The position numbers and the translations under genes were made by a program. The notes under the pieces are model-generated. The model was not told the origin of the DNA. It ran no database searches and was given only the letters and a program-made list of their open reading frames with translations. Below, piece by piece: positions 27,009 through 35,004 of a DNA stretch of 64,000 nt. Source of the stretch: Glaciecola sp028401415 (GTDB lineage Bacteria > Pseudomonadota > Gammaproteobacteria > Enterobacterales > Alteromonadaceae); the NCBI RefSeq assembly GCF_028401415.2, contig NZ_CP171821.2, forward strand, positions 3,286,001-3,350,000, written 5' to 3'. Every line of letters begins with the position of its first letter. The first letter of the stretch is position 1.

Positions 27009-27677
27009 CTAAAGGTGCTGTTGAATAAACTTGGAAATGTCGTTGATTTCTGGCAAGCATACGTTGTGCTGCATGACGTACTCTTTCCATTGCGCCTTAT
27101 AGCCATTTTCAGTCAGGCTCTGGTAAGCACCTTTGCCTAAAAACAGTGGCACGACCTCATCTTGTAAGCCATGACAGCACAAGATAGGGACATTTGCGTT
27201 TTCTTCGCTTTTTTCGCTCGCTAAGCTCTGAGGGGCGCTCATGTAGGTTGAAAGTGCGACAATGCCAGCCAGCGGCTTTTCATAACGAGTGCCCAAATGA
27301 AGTGCAATAACGCCACCTTGAGAAAAGCCCGCTAGCAATATTTTATTCGAAGGGATACCGCTTGCGATTTCCTGTTCAATCAAGTCTTGAACCAATTTCG
27401 ATGACTCAAGCACACCTTCTAAGTCAGCTCTGCTTTCCATATCCATAGACTTTATATCGTACCAAGCGCGCATTTCCATGCCGTTATTTATGGTGACAGG
27501 TCGAATCGGGGCATGTGGGAAGATAAATTTTACGCCCATCTCTTTTGGTAGTTTTAGTTCAGGCGCAATAGGCGCAAAACCGTTGCCTGAATCACCTAAG
27601 CCGTGTAACCAGATGATGGTGGCTTTATGCTCACCTTCTGCCTCTTGAATAACCCCTTCTAACTGCAATTGACTCAT
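27009..27677 (-). CDS. Carboxylesterase, alpha/beta-hydrolase (EstB/YpfH-like)
   Basis: A 222-residue serine hydrolase of the acyl-protein-thioesterase/carboxylesterase family. WLHGLGDSGNGF forms the oxyanion region, the nucleophile is in GFSQGG, the acid in HGLQDEVVP, and the His probably in MQHNVC. The usual tail GHSV is slightly altered to QHNV. Acts on short acyl esters, possibly lysophospholipids or acyl-proteins. AGGAAA lies 4 bases before ATG. It precedes hemC by 36 bp on the same strand and may be co-transcribed with the hem genes. Confidence 0.9.
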   Translation of the reverse strand: MSQLQLEGVIQEAEGEHKATIIWLHGLGDSGNGFAPIAPELKLPKEMGVKFIFPHAPIRPVTINNGMEMRAWYDIKSMDMESRADLEGVLESSKLVQDLIEQEIASGIPSNKILLAGFSQGGVIALHLGTRYEKPLAGIVALSTYMSAPQSLASEKSEENANVPILCCHGLQDEVVPLFLGKGAYQSLTENGYKAQWKEYVMQHNVCLPEINDISKFIQQHL

Positions 27678-27760
27678 GCTTTTCCTATGTTGTGATAAAA
27701 GTAATGATGAATGAATACTAATTTATGATTCGTGCGCGCTAAACGCCCGCAAAGTTCGAC

Positions 27761-27901
27761 ATGAATTTGTTTATCTATGGTAGCATATTCGTCGTTTTTA
27801 AGGCTACGCGGCGCGCACGTAAAAGTCGTAAACGCAAAATGGCAAAACACACCAAGACATCAGATAATAACGCAAGAGTAAGTATATGGCTCAATCATTA
27901 G
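27761..27901 (+). CDS. Possible small basic membrane protein overlapping the gmk start
   Basis: A 46-codon frame starting ATG 27761 and ending TAG 27901, out of frame with gmk and overlapping its first 16 bases. It would encode a short hydrophobic segment (LFIYGSIFVVF) followed by a strongly basic cluster (KATRRARKSRKRKMAKH). No good ribosome site is seen. It could be a leader peptide coupled to gmk translation or chance. Coding is uncertain; recorded because the composition is unusual for random sequence. Confidence 0.22.
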   Translation: MNLFIYGSIFVVFKATRRARKSRKRKMAKHTKTSDNNARVSIWLNH

Positions 27902-28521
27902 GTAATCTGTTTATTGTTGCCGCGCCGTCAGGTGCTGGCAAATCTAGCTTAATTAAGGCACTGATTGAGTCACATACTAAAGGCGGTTTGAGTAACTTGC
28001 CACAGCTGTCGGTATCACACACTACGCGCTCGCCAAGAGAGGGCGAAGTTGACGGCGAGCATTATCATTTCGTTGATAAAAGCACATTTGAAAAACTTAT
28101 CGCGCAAGATGCATTTTATGAGTACGCCGAAGTATTCGGAAATTACTACGGTACATCTAAAGCGGCAATTAGCGACAAGCTCGAGCAAGGTATAGACGTA
28201 TTTTTAGATATTGATTGGCAAGGCGCTCGGCAAATAAAAGCGATTAACGATAAAGTTATAGGGATTTTTATTTTGCCGCCTTCGGTAGAAGAGTTACACA
28301 AGCGTTTAGTAGGTAGAGGCAAAGACTCGGAAGAAGTGATTCATAAACGTATGAGCGAAGCCCTATCAGAAATGTCGCATTTTAATGAGTTTGACTACGT
28401 GCTGGTTAATGACGACTTTGATGCAGCACTGCATGATTTTAGGTCAATCGTAAACGCTAGTTCGCTGTTGCTTGAAAAGCAGATTCTCAAGCACAAGGAT
28501 TGGCTTGCATCGCTTCGTTAA
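27886..28521 (+). CDS. gmk: Guanylate kinase
   Basis: A 211-residue GMP kinase. P-loop APSGAGKSSL, GMP-binding SHTTRSPREGEVDGEHYHF, and the lid/base-binding DIDWQGARQI are all intact. In relatives gmk is directly followed by rpoZ and spoT; here about 6 kb of polysaccharide-enzyme genes intervene. ATG 27886 has only a weak AAGAG site and overlaps a small upstream frame. Confidence 0.97.
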   Translation: MAQSLGNLFIVAAPSGAGKSSLIKALIESHTKGGLSNLPQLSVSHTTRSPREGEVDGEHYHFVDKSTFEKLIAQDAFYEYAEVFGNYYGTSKAAISDKLEQGIDVFLDIDWQGARQIKAINDKVIGIFILPPSVEELHKRLVGRGKDSEEVIHKRMSEALSEMSHFNEFDYVLVNDDFDAALHDFRSIVNASSLLLEKQILKHKDWLASLR

Positions 28522-28757
28522 ACGCGATGGTAAGAGCTACAATTCAATTCCATTATACCTATAAGCAGTAAAGCTCAAGACTGTTCAAAATTTGACAATA
28601 AGGATCACTTTTAATCAAAAAAATCTTGACGAATCTGAAAATCAGTTAATACTGATGTAATCAAATCGCTCAGTACCATCCTGTAAAGCAAGGTCGTATT
28701 TCAGTTTGATGTATTTGATGTTAACTCGCCATTAACTTAATACTTCAGGAATACAAT

Positions 28758-30914
28758 ATGACACCTTTCAAAAAGGCCAATGTCTTTGCATTGTCGTCTC
28801 TCATTCTTAGCTTACATGTGTTTACCAGCGCTCAAGCGCAACCGCTTCCAGATTGGTCTAAAGCAGGTTACCTAGAAGGCGCAGGCTTGCCCAGCGAATC
28901 GAATTTTACTAATAATGATAGCTGTCTTATTACGCCCGATGAGCTTCAAACTGAATTCGGCGTTTATAGTAACGACACTTATGATGATAGTGTCGGTATT
29001 CAATCGGCTATTGATTATGTGAAAGCGAATTGTAATGGCAATTACAACAATCTATCTCGTATAACGCTGCCTGCAGGGGAGCTTCGTATTGACCGTCAAA
29101 TTGGTGTGGACGCAAGTTTTTTAGTGATACGCGGGCAAGGCAACAGTCCTTCAAATGCTACATCGACCCAAATTGTCTTTGACCCGAACGAGGACACTCG
29201 CTATGACGGTATATCCGATTTTAATTTAAATGACATGACCGGGGAAGGCACCGCAAAGGGCGGTTGGATTTGGCCTGGCCGAGGCGCATTCAGAGTGCAA
29301 TCTCGCGCGGTACATGCCTCTTACGCAAGCAGCTATGGTAGTGCACCTGCAAACCGACGTGACTTTTTCGAAGGTTCAGTAAATTTTCATTGGAAAAACG
29401 AAAATATTACGGCCAATGCAAGTATGGGCGACAGCGAAATAAGGCTCAACAATGTGAATGGCTACACCGTGGGCAGTTATGTATGGGTGGGTTCGGCAAA
29501 TAGCAATAATTTTTATGATTTACAGGGTGTACTCGATCAAGATCGAATAAATGGACATATGCGCCAGCAAATGTTCAAAATTGTATCAGTTGATAGTGGC
29601 GCCAAACGTATTGTGTTAGACAAGCCGCTAGAGTTTCCCGTATTCACGAACAATTCCGCAGATGGCTCACCTGCCCTGAAGGGAACAAACTACCGAAGCC
29701 GCGCTGCAAACCTCGATGTGGTAAAGGGTGTTGGATTTGAGAACTTCTACTTAACGCAAGTTGCCCCTCCTGGCTTTAACCCGGCGGATGCGAAAAACAA
29801 TTACAATAATATCGACCATGAAGGCGCATTGCACGGCCTTGTGTTTAAGTGGGCGGTGAATGGTTTTGTTCGAAATGTCAGTGTATTTATGAGTGGCTCA
29901 CATCCTATCGTAACTGAAATGGCAAAAAACATGCAGTTTGAAAACAATCGATTGGAAGGTTCTTGGAACAAAGGAAAAGGAGGCAATGGATACTTTAGAA
30001 ACAGCAAGCTTTGGGATAGCCTTGTTCGCAATAATACACTTCGAGATTTGCGCCATCTTACCTTGCAATGGTCTGCTTCCGGAAACGTGGTGAGTGGTAA
30101 CGATATCGATGCGGATTTAAATCTGCATGGTGGCTGGGAGCGCTTTAATCTAATTGAAAACAATACGGTAAACGTTCCCTTTGAACACCGAGACTGCAGC
30201 CCCGACTGCGCGGTGGGTGATGAAACCTGGTATCCAATTTGGTATGCACCTGGTGAGCATGCAGGTGGGTGGTCAGGTGCTTCTGGCCCGCAAAATGTGT
30301 TTTACAAAAACACACTTAAGAAACAAAGCGCTCCCGATGGTCCTTTTGTTGATTTCTCTCCATATGGCACAAATTCTGACACCATTTACATGTTCGCTTG
30401 GGATACCTTAAGTCCAGCGGGCAGTCAATGGCGACACTTAAGACAATCAGATTCGCTGATTCCTTTTTGGACTGGCAGAGAGTTGTTGGACTACACAACA
30501 AGTAACCAAGGCATTAACGCGAATTGTCGTTCTAGTGCATCATCGCTTGTGGGCGCAACGATTAGCTGCAGGGGTGAAACGGATCCCATTGATGACCCTG
30601 ATCCAATTGACGACCCAGATCCAATTGACGACCCAGACATACCAGGTGCATGCATTGCCTACAGCAGCGGGCGACAAGACATTCAACTAACCGGGGCCAA
30701 TTGTGTCAGCGTACCAAGTGGTTTAGATGGACGCCGTGTCCAAATTTGGAACAACAAGTCCGGTGACGGCTGTGGTTTTAAAGGCACTGTCAGCGACAAT
30801 GCTGGTGGGTCATTTGCCATCACTAATACCTATGCAAGTGGCAGTGGGCTAGTTGGAAGTCAGCTCTCGTTTACCGGAAATGGGTGCACAAAAGTTCGCG
30901 TGCGGGTCTACTAG
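28758..30914 (+). CDS. Secreted right-handed beta-helix protein with four-cysteine C-terminal domain
   Basis: A 718-residue secreted protein. A Sec signal peptide is cleaved after AQA (about residue 27). The central part (about 60-600) begins with a pectate-lyase-superfamily-like opening (SVGIQSAIDYVKAN...ITLPAGELRIDRQIGV) and continues with Asn-rich rungs (MQFENNRLEG, LVRNNTLRDL, NVVSGNDIDADL), typical of parallel beta-helix polysaccharide lyases or hydrolases. A DPIDDP repeat linker (609-626) leads to a C-terminal domain (632-718) with Cys at domain positions 1, 18, 41 and 79. The same domain ends the two next genes. Substrate unknown; alginate or pectin-like uronan is plausible from neighbours. 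Confidence 0.85.
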   Translation: MTPFKKANVFALSSLILSLHVFTSAQAQPLPDWSKAGYLEGAGLPSESNFTNNDSCLITPDELQTEFGVYSNDTYDDSVGIQSAIDYVKANCNGNYNNLSRITLPAGELRIDRQIGVDASFLVIRGQGNSPSNATSTQIVFDPNEDTRYDGISDFNLNDMTGEGTAKGGWIWPGRGAFRVQSRAVHASYASSYGSAPANRRDFFEGSVNFHWKNENITANASMGDSEIRLNNVNGYTVGSYVWVGSANSNNFYDLQGVLDQDRINGHMRQQMFKIVSVDSGAKRIVLDKPLEFPVFTNNSADGSPALKGTNYRSRAANLDVVKGVGFENFYLTQVAPPGFNPADAKNNYNNIDHEGALHGLVFKWAVNGFVRNVSVFMSGSHPIVTEMAKNMQFENNRLEGSWNKGKGGNGYFRNSKLWDSLVRNNTLRDLRHLTLQWSASGNVVSGNDIDADLNLHGGWERFNLIENNTVNVPFEHRDCSPDCAVGDETWYPIWYAPGEHAGGWSGASGPQNVFYKNTLKKQSAPDGPFVDFSPYGTNSDTIYMFAWDTLSPAGSQWRHLRQSDSLIPFWTGRELLDYTTSNQGINANCRSSASSLVGATISCRGETDPIDDPDPIDDPDPIDDPDIPGACIAYSSGRQDIQLTGANCVSVPSGLDGRRVQIWNNKSGDGCGFKGTVSDNAGGSFAITNTYASGSGLVGSQLSFTGNGCTKVRVRVY
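30582..30635 (+). repeat. Three tandem 18-bp units encoding a DPIDDP linker
   Basis: Three consecutive 18-bp units (the last two identical, the first differing at a few third positions) encode D-P-I-D-D-P three times, residues 609-626 of the beta-helix protein. It is a flexible acidic linker between the catalytic part and the C-terminal domain. Copy number could vary without frameshift. Confidence 0.85.
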
Positions 30915-31042
30915 ACCCTCTGTATAAAAACAATAATAGATACTAATTGGAGACGAGCGACACGCGTCTCATTTACTAGCTCTCGCATAAGTCCAAATCA
31001 GTCATGATATCCATCAGGATACGCAAAATATTGGAGTAAATT

Positions 31043-32539
31043 ATGCAATTTCGATCGATACGGTCACAGAAGAAGTTTTGTCAAAGTGCGGTTCACAAAG
31101 GCCTTGCAGCAGTCTTACTATTAAGCGTGGTAAACGCTCAGGCGCAAGTTGTGTATACAAACGACTCAGAGGGCTTACCCCTAGGTCTGGTTAACGATGA
31201 TGCAATTAAAGAAAACTGGGACTCCCGATACGCAAAGGGCCCAGACGAGGGCCGCGTTAGCATAGTCAATGATGCGATTACCGGCAAAGGGCTTCGGATT
31301 CTTTACCCTGCGGGTGGCAATCAGTCCTCGCCAAGCGGCGCCACGTGGGAAACCGACATCCAAATTAGCGCTGATGAGCTATACATGGCTTACTGGGTTA
31401 AATTCGATGCTGATTTTCAGTTTGTAAAGGGAGGAAAATTACCCGGCTTAGCTGGTTCGACGTCTTTTCCGTACGGTGATAACGACTTCACTACTCGACT
31501 CATGTGGCGAGAGGGAGGCAAACTAGAGTTTTACTTGCACGGATTTCAACTTGATAACAATGAAGGTTCAGAGCCATATCGTCTATTTTGGGACGATTTT
31601 GGCGAGCACGCCCGCGTGATACCCGGTCAGTGGCACCATATTGAAATTCGCCAGCAGCTAAATACGCCCGGGCAGTTAGACGGTCGCCTTCAGGGTTGGT
31701 TAGACGGCGTTTTAATGGTCGACGATTCCAGTAACTCCGGTGTCAGGGACGGTGGTCAATCAAATACAAAAATCAATCAGCTATATTTTTCGACATTCTT
31801 TGGCGGCTCAAGTGCCCCTGCTAGTCAATGGCAGCCTAGCTCCGATGTATACGCAAATTTTGATGATTTTATTGTATCCACACAGCGTATCGGCATAAAC
31901 GGTGAAATACCGGATACGCCCCCAAGCAATCTAAGCCCTAGCGTTACGTTTACCTCGCCTAGCGGCAACTTAAGCGTGGATGAAGGATACAGCGCTTCAT
32001 TTTCGGTTTCAGCGAGTGACTCAGACGGCGCTATCGATAATGTCAGTCTATTTATTGATGGCTCCTTAATCAGACAAATCAATTCCGCCCCATTCATCTG
32101 GGGTGCTGGTAGTGGCGATGATTCCAGCGAGCTTGATGGTTTAGGCGCTGGAGCATATGAAGTATTAGCCGTGGCTACTGACGACGATGGTGCAAGTTCT
32201 ACCGATGCTTTTATTCTGACAGTTAACTCTGGCGCAAGTGGTGGAAGCGATGACACCTGCATTGCCGTGTCCGTGGCCAATGTCAAGACTGAAATTAATT
32301 TGGGTAGCGCTGGCTGTATTGAATTTAGTCAAGATTTAGCCGGTCGCAGACTGGCGGTATGGGATAGTGATAACACTGGCGCATGTGATTTTAGGGGTTC
32401 TCTTAGCTCTCAAAATGGCTCAGGCAGCCTAGTGGTGCCTGACAACTATGAGGCAACGCGTTCAGTTTCTGGCACAGTGTTTAGCGTAAATAATGTTAGT
32501 GGAAATACCTGCAGACAAATGAAAATTAGAGCTTGGTGA
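31043..32539 (+). CDS. Secreted polysaccharide lyase, PL14-like (probable alginate lyase), with Ig-like and four-cysteine domains
   Basis: A 498-residue secreted enzyme. The signal peptide is cleaved after NAQA (about 34). The catalytic domain (about 36-285) carries the PL14 hallmark YWVKFDADFQFVKGGKLPGL at about 117-136, including the catalytic-type Lys132, and a late QWHHIEIRQQLNT strand. PL14 members (algal virus vAL-1, mollusc AkAly30) cleave alginate or glucuronan, so alginate is the best guess. Residues about 297-395 form a bacterial Ig-like domain nearly duplicated in the next gene, and 406-498 the four-cysteine domain shared by the trio. TTGGAG precedes ATG 31043. It lies 128 bp after the beta-helix gene. 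Confidence 0.87.
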   Translation: MQFRSIRSQKKFCQSAVHKGLAAVLLLSVVNAQAQVVYTNDSEGLPLGLVNDDAIKENWDSRYAKGPDEGRVSIVNDAITGKGLRILYPAGGNQSSPSGATWETDIQISADELYMAYWVKFDADFQFVKGGKLPGLAGSTSFPYGDNDFTTRLMWREGGKLEFYLHGFQLDNNEGSEPYRLFWDDFGEHARVIPGQWHHIEIRQQLNTPGQLDGRLQGWLDGVLMVDDSSNSGVRDGGQSNTKINQLYFSTFFGGSSAPASQWQPSSDVYANFDDFIVSTQRIGINGEIPDTPPSNLSPSVTFTSPSGNLSVDEGYSASFSVSASDSDGAIDNVSLFIDGSLIRQINSAPFIWGAGSGDDSSELDGLGAGAYEVLAVATDDDGASSTDAFILTVNSGASGGSDDTCIAVSVANVKTEINLGSAGCIEFSQDLAGRRLAVWDSDNTGACDFRGSLSSQNGSGSLVVPDNYEATRSVSGTVFSVNNVSGNTCRQMKIRAW

Positions 32540-32622
32540 CACCACTATCACACTTCACAAGAATTGCGACAAAGCAATCAGAAACCTTACTCGCCTTATT
32601 ACATGCAACCCGCGAAGGTTTG

Positions 32623-32664
32623 CGCGTGATGCCAAGCGATTAGCTTGGCATGCATTATCACGCG
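32623..32664. repeat. Long two-part hairpin downstream of the PL14 gene
   Basis: Nested inverted repeats: outer CGCGTGAT (32623-32630) with ATCACGCG (32657-32664), and inner GCCAAGC (32631-32637) with GCTTGGC (32643-32649) around a 5-nt loop, separated by a 7-nt bulge. No U-tract follows, so it is not a standard intrinsic terminator. It could stabilise mRNA ends or end transcription with help. Confidence 0.5.
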
Positions 32665-32806
32665 TTCAAATAAATAATTTATCTAATCAGTTGGTTTGTG
32701 CTGTTAAGACACGTTATTCAACATGATGAGCATTTGTATAGCCATATGCCCTTCTGTTTTTTAACGCTTATTAATAGTTCAAATAGCTGAAAATATGGAG
32801 ATTCAG

Positions 32807-34531
32807 ATGAATCACTCAGTTACAGGCAGTTTGCAGCGTCTCAAAGCTGCATTTATTATCATAAAAAACCTGATCGACGCTCCTGCAGTTGCGGCGCGGC
32901 AAAGAAAACGCTGTAGAAAACTTGCTGTTGGCGTACTTACATTCACATGTTTTTGTTCAATTGGCAGCGTTAATGCAGTCGACCCAATTACCGTTGAAGG
33001 CTCGCAAGTTCTCGTAGGTGGGCAAGCTGATGGCATGGCTGGTAATAGCTATTTTTGGACCAACAACACTTGGGGAGGAGCGCCTTTTTACAATCAAAGC
33101 TCAGTAAGTTGGCTAAAACAAGATTGGAATACACGCATTGTGCGAGCTGCCATGGGTGTGGACGAGGGCGACGGCAATTATTTAGACGCACGAGCCGCTA
33201 ATGTCAATCGGGTAAAAGCACTAGTTGAGGCAGCCATTGCGGAAGACTTGTATGTCATCATCGATTGGCATTCTCATCATGCTGAAGATTATGAGGCAGA
33301 AGCGATAGCGTTTTTTGAAGAAATGGCTTTGGAATACGGTGATAAGAATAACGTTATTTATGAAATCTACAATGAGCCATTAGACGATACAGATTGGAGC
33401 ACCACCATCAAGCCTTACGCTGAAGCGGTGATAGCAAAAATTCGCGCTATTGATCCAGACAATCTGATCATCGTGGGTACGCAAACGTGGAGCCAAGAAG
33501 TCGAAAAAGCGGCCGATGATCCTATCACCGGTTACGATAACATTGCTTACACCCTCCATTTTTATTCAGGCACGCACACGCAATGGCTGCGTGACAGAGC
33601 TGAGCGCGCTATGGATAAGGGCATTGCGCTAGTGGTAACCGAATGGGGCACCACAAACTATAGCGGTAACGGGCCAATTTATCTGGAGGAATCCCAGCGC
33701 TGGGTTGACTGGATGAAAGAGTTCGACATTACGCACTTAAATTGGTCAGTTAACGATAAAAATGAAAGTGCTTCAATTGTGCGAGGTGGCGCATCACCCA
33801 GTGGAGGCTGGTCTGATTCAGATTTAACCGACTCTGGCCGATGGGTGAGGGATATGATGATCGCCTTCAATGGCCATTCTGATAATGGCGGCGGAGGTGG
33901 TCCAACACCACCCGGAAACACTGCGCCAAGCGTTGATTTTCTCATGCCAAATGGCGATATTACCGTAGAGCCTGGTTACTCGCTTGAAGTAGAGGCCGAT
34001 GCTCAGGACTCAGATGGAAGCGTTCAATCCACCCGACTATACATTGATGGCAGCCTGGTACGAGTAGAAAATTTTAGGCGCTATCAATGGGGGCACAGCA
34101 CCTCCCCAAATCCGGATGAGTTAAATAACTTATCACCAGGCACGTATACTATACGCGTTGAGGCCACAGATAATGATGGCGATATTGGCTCTAGTTCATT
34201 TACTTTAACCGTAAATGACACGAGCACAGGCGGTGGAGGCCCTGTCAGTGGTGATTGCCAGAACTATAGTGGTTCAAGTCGTGAAGAAATAAATCTATCA
34301 TCGGCAAGTTGCATTACCTTTGCCGGCGGTTTGACGGGTAAAACTCTTCAGATATGGGATAGCGATACAAATTCATCGTGTGATTTTAGGGGCACGATAA
34401 ACTCGGTAGATGGCAGTAGCGCTAGCACAGCGATTACCAGCAACTATAAAAAGATCACGGATTTGAATGGAAGCACGCTAGACTTTAATGCATCCAATGG
34501 TTGCCAATTTATTAAAGTAAGACGCTACTGA
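32807..34531 (+). CDS. Secreted GH5 endoglucanase with Ig-like and four-cysteine C-terminal domains
   Basis: A 574-residue secreted cellulase. A long basic N-region (about 40 residues) precedes the hydrophobic core (LAVGVLTFTCFCSIGSVNA), with cleavage near 57. The GH5 domain (about 60-348) looks like the endoglucanase branch: the catalytic acid is Glu190 in YEIYNEP, the nucleophile Glu279 in VTEWGT, with DWHSHHAEDY and LHFYSGTH as binding loops. A Gly/Pro linker leads to an Ig-like domain (about 372-470) and the four-cysteine domain (484-574). ATG 32807 is chosen because GGAG lies 6 bases before it; ATG 32795 overlaps that site. Likely cleaves beta-1,4-glucan of plant or algal walls, in concert with the two upstream enzymes. 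Confidence 0.92.
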   Translation: MNHSVTGSLQRLKAAFIIIKNLIDAPAVAARQRKRCRKLAVGVLTFTCFCSIGSVNAVDPITVEGSQVLVGGQADGMAGNSYFWTNNTWGGAPFYNQSSVSWLKQDWNTRIVRAAMGVDEGDGNYLDARAANVNRVKALVEAAIAEDLYVIIDWHSHHAEDYEAEAIAFFEEMALEYGDKNNVIYEIYNEPLDDTDWSTTIKPYAEAVIAKIRAIDPDNLIIVGTQTWSQEVEKAADDPITGYDNIAYTLHFYSGTHTQWLRDRAERAMDKGIALVVTEWGTTNYSGNGPIYLEESQRWVDWMKEFDITHLNWSVNDKNESASIVRGGASPSGGWSDSDLTDSGRWVRDMMIAFNGHSDNGGGGGPTPPGNTAPSVDFLMPNGDITVEPGYSLEVEADAQDSDGSVQSTRLYIDGSLVRVENFRRYQWGHSTSPNPDELNNLSPGTYTIRVEATDNDGDIGSSSFTLTVNDTSTGGGGPVSGDCQNYSGSSREEINLSSASCITFAGGLTGKTLQIWDSDTNSSCDFRGTINSVDGSSASTAITSNYKKITDLNGSTLDFNASNGCQFIKVRRY

Positions 34532-34551
34532 GCCAGATTTTCAGTACCACG

Positions 34552-34602
34552 TTGATCTTTGAACGATTAGTACTATGCTATAGCGAAAAACTACAGTATA
34601 CT
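34552..34602 (+). promoter_or_regulatory. Candidate rpoZ promoter
   Basis: The gap between the GH5 gene and rpoZ holds TTGATC (34552-34557), 16 bp, then TATGCT (34574-34579), a fair sigma-70 pair; a better -10, TATACT, sits at 34597-34602 without a clear -35. Since rpoZ has been separated from gmk, it needs its own promoter, and one of these is the likely source. Confidence 0.35.
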
Positions 34603-34654
34603 TCGCGACCGCTTTTGGTACTTGTATAGATTTATAGAATAATAGGGGCATTAA

Positions 34655-34927
34655 ATGGCACGTGTAACAGTTGAAGACGCAGTTGATAAGGTTGGTAATC
34701 GATTTGATTTAGTCCTTGTAGCAGCGCGTCGTGCTCGTCAAATCGCCACCGAAGGTAAAGACCCATTGGTTGAAATGGGTAATGACAAACCGACTGTGGT
34801 TGCGCTTCGAGAGATTGAAGAAGGCTTGGTTAATGCAGAATCGGTTGAAGCAAGTGATCTACAAGATCAACGTGAGCAAGAAGCCGCAGAGTTTGCATCA
34901 GTGGCAAGCATTCTGGCTAATAGCTAG
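34655..34927 (+). CDS. rpoZ: RNA polymerase omega subunit
   Basis: A 90-residue omega subunit that helps fold and assemble RNA polymerase and, in gammaproteobacteria, forms part of a ppGpp site. The N-terminal MARVTVEDAVDKVGNRFDLV and the central AARRARQIA, KPTVVALREIEEG motifs are typical. AGGGG lies about 8 bases before ATG. It is separated from spoT by a convergent protease gene and from gmk by three secreted-enzyme genes. Confidence 0.96.
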   Translation: MARVTVEDAVDKVGNRFDLVLVAARRARQIATEGKDPLVEMGNDKPTVVALREIEEGLVNAESVEASDLQDQREQEAAEFASVASILANS

Positions 34928-34952
34928 CCAAAACCAACACAAACTAAAATAA

Positions 34953-34981
34953 AAAACGCCGATGAAAATCGGCGTTTTTTT
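34953..34981. terminator. Intrinsic terminator between rpoZ and the protease gene
   Basis: Stem ACGCCGAT / ATCGGCGT (34956-34963 with 34968-34975) with a GAAA loop, flanked by A-runs on the left and seven T on the right. The A/T flanks make it work in both directions, fitting the convergent genes ending at 34927 and 35005. Confidence 0.92.
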
Positions 34982-35004
34982 GTATCTAAACTCTATATTG
35001 CTTA

